In this document: positions 42,632-45,483 of the stretch, piece by piece | How positions within the stretch are numbered: the first letter of the stretch is position 1 | Layout of the letters: each line of letters opens with the position of its first letter | NCBI RefSeq assembly: GCF_016482785.1 | Contig: NZ_JAEMXM010000026.1 | Location: 1 to 45,483, forward strand | Direction: 5' to 3' | Length of the DNA stretch: 45,483 bases | From: Paenibacillus alkalitolerans | Lineage (GTDB): Bacteria; Bacillota; Bacilli; Paenibacillales; YIM-B00363 | The notes under the pieces: model-generated | The model's input: the letters and a program-made list of their open reading frames with translations, nothing else | Database searches by the model: none | Told to the model about the DNA's origin: nothing | Program-made: the position numbers and the translations under genes

Positions 42632-45483
42632 TTAATTGATAAACTCCACATATTGAAGCAAACGTTTTATAATCGTAGCGGCTTGCGCTCTGGTCGCATT
42701 ATCCTTCGGAACGAAGGAATCGCCGATCCCTTGCAGCAACCTCGCATCCGTTAAAGCAGCCACTTCATTTTGCGCCCATGCGCTTATGGCTTCTTTGTCC
42801 GAGTATTTTGCCAAAGTCGACTCTTTATTGGCGGCGTCTACCTTTTTGCCAGCCGCTTTAATCGCCCTCGACATCATAACGGCCATTTGTTCGCGGGTAA
42901 CCGAATCGTTAGGCTTGAACGTACCGTCATCGTGCCCTTCAATCAATCCCGCTTTTACCGCCGCGGCAACCGTTCCGGCAAACCAGTCGGAAGCGCTGAC
43001 GTCGGTGAATGCTTCCGTTCCTGCCGGCTCTTCAGCCAATCCCAGAGAACGGACAAGCAATGCGGCGAACTGCGCGCGCGTGATGGAATCGTTCGACGCG
43101 AATTTGTTGTCCGTCATACCCTTGATCACTAGCTTGGAAGCGAGAAGCTCGATATCCGACTTCGCCCAGTGACCGTTAAGGTCGTCGAACATTTTCTTCG
43201 ATTTGATGACGCCGTAAACGCTATTGCTGTTCCGCTTAATAGTAATGGTCGTTACACCGTTTGCATACGCAAATACGGATGGAACAAATACAGGTTCCAT
43301 GTTCTCATTGAGCGCGACAGCCGTAGCTTCATTCGAATCGATATTGCCGTTCACCGTTATCGTACGGGTAATGTATGTCGATCCGAAGTGTTCAAGCTCT
43401 ACGGATTTATCGCCCGCTTCCGCATGTACGGTAAAGGAGATCCATTCGCTCAGCGAATCGAAATTACCGTTTTGCTCGGACACAGGATGAATGGTAACCG
43501 TAATTTTCAAGTCTTCCGGTTTGACATTCAATTCGGCAGCCAAAGCCTCAATATCCAGGACGGATAAAGGAAGATTGTAGGTGGCGTTGCCGGCTTGAAT
43601 TGAAATGACCGCATTCGGCGCGGATTGTTTCCCCTTCAGCAGCGCCGCGGCCGGAAGCTCCACGCTGGCGGATGCCGAGCCTGCATTGAGTGTAATGACC
43701 TGGGAATCAGCTCCCTTGCCCTTGATCATATCGAACGCTTGCGCGAGCGCCGATTCGTTAACGGTAACAAGGCTCATGGCGATCCCACTCTTCGTTATTT
43801 GTTTAACCGTGAGAGCTTCGCTCGTTAATCTCGCTCCGTTATCTGCTTCCTCGACCAGCTTTGGCGGTATGAAGAAGCCAGTCGGTGAACGGCTGCCGTT
43901 TGAATAGGTCGTTGCTGTAACGGAAGGTCCGTTCGTCGTCCACTTTCCTGCCGCGTTGCCCGCTTCCACCTTGAAGGTGTAGGCCGTTCTAGCATTTAAG
44001 CCGGTTACATTGTAGCTGAAGGTTCTTCCCGTTACCGTAGTAAGTAGCGTGTTCCCGTTATAAATCCGATAACCGGTTACGCCAACGGCATCAACCGCTT
44101 GAGTCCATGACAACTTTAAGCTGTTCTTGGTTATGTCGGTTGCACTCAATGTACTTCCAGTCGGCCATGACGGCGCTTGGGCAGACGGTTCTTCTGCCTC
44201 AGTCGTAACGTTGACTGTAGGTCCGTTCGTCGTCCACTTGCCTGCCGCGTTACCCGCTTCCACCTTGAAGGTGTAATTGGTATTCGCGACTAGGCCGGTT
44301 ACATCGTATTCATACGTAGCTCCCGTTACTGTGTCGAGCAGCATATCGCCTTTGTAGATTCGGTATTCCGTAACCCCGTTGGCGTCGCTAGCAGGTGTCC
44401 ACGTTAGCTTCAAGTCCGTCTGAGTCACGTCGGTTGCGGTCAGCGTGCTTCCCTGAGGCCAAGTCGGCGCTTGAATCGGCGGTTCTTCCGCCTCAGTCGC
44501 AACGGTCACTGCAGGTCCGTCCGTCGTCCACTTGTCTGCCGCGTTGCCCGCCTCCACCTTGAAGGTGTAATTGGTATTCGCGACTAGGCCGGTTACATTG
44601 TATTCATAAGTAGCTCCCGTTACTGTGTCGAGCAGCATATCGCCTTTGTAGATCCGGTATTCCGTAACCCCGTTGGCGTCGCTAGCAGGTGTCCACGTTA
44701 GCTTCAAGTCCGTCTGAGTCACGTCGGTTGCGGTCAGCGTGCTTCCCTGAGGCCAAGTCGGCGCTTGAATCGGCGGTTCTTCCGCCTCAGTCGCAACGGT
44801 CACTGCAGGTCCGTCCGTCGTCCACTTGTCTGCCGCGTTGCCCGCCTCCACCTTGAAGGTGTAATTGGTATTCGCGACTAGGCCGGTTACATTGTATTCA
44901 TAAGTAGCTCCCGTTACTGTGTCGAGCAGCATATCGCCTTTGTAGATCCGGTATTCCGTAACCCCGTTGGCGTCGCTAGCAGGTGTCCACGTTAGCTTCA
45001 AGTCCGTCTGAGTCACGTCGGTTGCGGTCAGCGTGCTTCCCTGAGGCCAAGTCGGCGCTTGAATCGGCGGTTCTTCCGCCTCAGTCGCAACGGTCACTGC
45101 AGGTCCGTCCGTCGTCCACTTGTCTGCCGCGTTGCCCGCCTCCACCTTGAAGGTGTAATTGGTATTCGCGACTAGGCCGGTTACATTGTATTCATAAGTA
45201 GCTCCCGTTACTGTGTCGAGCAGCATATCGCCTTTGTAGATTCGGTATTCCGTAACCCCGTTGGCGTCGCTAGCAGGTGTCCACGTTAGCTTCAAGCTCG
45301 TCTGGGTGACTTCGTTTGCGGTCAGCGTGCTTCCCTGAGGCCAAGTCGGCGCTTGAACCGGCGGCTGTTCCGGCAACGTCGTTACCGTAACCGAAGGTCC
45401 GTTCGTCGTCCACTTCCCTGCCGCGTTGCCCGCTTCCACCTTGAAGGTGTAACTCGTTCCCGCGGTTAAGCCGGTCACTTCGT
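42632..45483 (-). CDS. Fibronectin-III and S-layer-homology surface protein, 5' part beyond window
   Basis: The last 950 residues of a large exported surface protein; the frame is open to the window edge, so the start is not seen. The visible N-terminal part is a row of about 98-residue fibronectin type III domains (conserved KLTWTPASDANGVTEYRIYKG and YTFKVEAGNAA..WTTDGP). A 200-residue domain with VTVNESALAQAFDMIKG and TVTIHPVSEQNG follows, and then three SLH domains (FDDLNGHWAKSDIELLASK, FTDVSASDWFAGTVAAAVKAG, YSDKEAISAWAQNEVAAL) that bind pyruvylated secondary wall polymer. This makes it a cell-wall-anchored extracellular protein; enzymatic domains, if any, lie outside the window. Confidence 0.92.
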   Translation of the reverse strand, partial: EVTGLTAGTSYTFKVEAGNAAGKWTTNGPSVTVTTLPEQPPVQAPTWPQGSTLTANEVTQTSLKLTWTPASDANGVTEYRIYKGDMLLDTVTGATYEYNVTGLVANTNYTFKVEAGNAADKWTTDGPAVTVATEAEEPPIQAPTWPQGSTLTATDVTQTDLKLTWTPASDANGVTEYRIYKGDMLLDTVTGATYEYNVTGLVANTNYTFKVEAGNAADKWTTDGPAVTVATEAEEPPIQAPTWPQGSTLTATDVTQTDLKLTWTPASDANGVTEYRIYKGDMLLDTVTGATYEYNVTGLVANTNYTFKVEAGNAADKWTTDGPAVTVATEAEEPPIQAPTWPQGSTLTATDVTQTDLKLTWTPASDANGVTEYRIYKGDMLLDTVTGATYEYDVTGLVANTNYTFKVEAGNAAGKWTTNGPTVNVTTEAEEPSAQAPSWPTGSTLSATDITKNSLKLSWTQAVDAVGVTGYRIYNGNTLLTTVTGRTFSYNVTGLNARTAYTFKVEAGNAAGKWTTNGPSVTATTYSNGSRSPTGFFIPPKLVEEADNGARLTSEALTVKQITKSGIAMSLVTVNESALAQAFDMIKGKGADSQVITLNAGSASASVELPAAALLKGKQSAPNAVISIQAGNATYNLPLSVLDIEALAAELNVKPEDLKITVTIHPVSEQNGNFDSLSEWISFTVHAEAGDKSVELEHFGSTYITRTITVNGNIDSNEATAVALNENMEPVFVPSVFAYANGVTTITIKRNSNSVYGVIKSKKMFDDLNGHWAKSDIELLASKLVIKGMTDNKFASNDSITRAQFAALLVRSLGLAEEPAGTEAFTDVSASDWFAGTVAAAVKAGLIEGHDDGTFKPNDSVTREQMAVMMSRAIKAAGKKVDAANKESTLAKYSDKEAISAWAQNEVAALTDARLLQGIGDSFVPKDNATRAQAATIIKRLLQYVEFIN
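44221..45396. repeat. 294-bp in-gene repeats encoding fibronectin-III domains
   Basis: GTCCGT boundaries at 44221, 44515, 44809, 45103 and 45397 give an exact 294-bp (98-codon) period. The units at 44515, 44809 and 45103 are nearly identical over their whole length, silent positions included. The unit at 44221 and the partial one past 45397 are more diverged. This indicates recent duplication or gene conversion. Confidence 0.9.

Overview
The window looks like a chromosomal segment from an endospore-forming, moderately GC-rich Firmicute of the Paenibacillaceae type (Paenibacillus, Cohnella or a relative). I infer this from gene content and protein style: a SleB spore-cortex hydrolase, a YtpB-type terpene synthase, YesL and YitT membrane proteins, a Nup/BMP guanosine-type ABC operon, a pdhABCD operon and an S-layer-homology protein. 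Shine-Dalgarno sites are strong, and TTG/GTG starts are common. No phage, complete insertion sequence, CRISPR, rRNA or tRNA gene was seen.

Layout. 1-5 kb: a GltC-like LysR regulator and a rhomboid protease, the thiol peroxidase tpx set between copies of an unusual two-hairpin repeat, a small conserved protein, sleB, a rod-shaped minus-strand RNA resembling 6S RNA, and a YesL protein. 5-8 kb: a CshA-type RNA helicase and YitT. 8-13 kb: an ArsR-type regulator followed by two half-size ABC exporter genes, each broken by a frameshift between its membrane and ATPase parts. 13-18 kb: a complete minus-strand BMP-lipoprotein/ATPase/permease/permease operon. 18-23.2 kb: a hydroxypyruvate-isomerase-like protein, a small membrane protein, an 81-bp x 8 tandem array, an MFS transporter, a DUF4015 glycoside-hydrolase-like protein and a 52-bp x 8 hairpin array. 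23.2-31.4 kb: a small DUF protein, a Bcp peroxiredoxin behind another two-hairpin repeat, pfkA, a ytpB cluster, a nitroreductase, a YebC-family regulator, a methyltransferase and glycerate kinase. 31.4-36.5 kb: a pyruvate-oxidase-like ThDP enzyme, a small membrane protein, another two-hairpin repeat, oligoendopeptidase F, and an AT-rich carbamoyltransferase-like gene between 25-bp direct repeats. 36.6-45.5 kb: pdhD-C-B-A, an esterase, and the 3' part of a large fibronectin-III/SLH surface protein cut by the window edge.

The metabolic genes are mostly ordinary central metabolism (pfkA, pyruvate dehydrogenase, glycerate kinase, peroxide defence). The most interesting material is non-coding. A family of about 115-bp intergenic elements has two stems whose arms change sequence between copies while staying complementary. 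Copies flank tpx on both sides and lie just upstream of bcp and pepF, and one has a second competing arm upstream. Two unrelated hairpin-bearing tandem arrays and the 6S-like RNA are the other notable structures. The frameshifted ABC pair and the direct-repeat-flanked carbamoyltransferase are the main signs of gene decay and gene gain.
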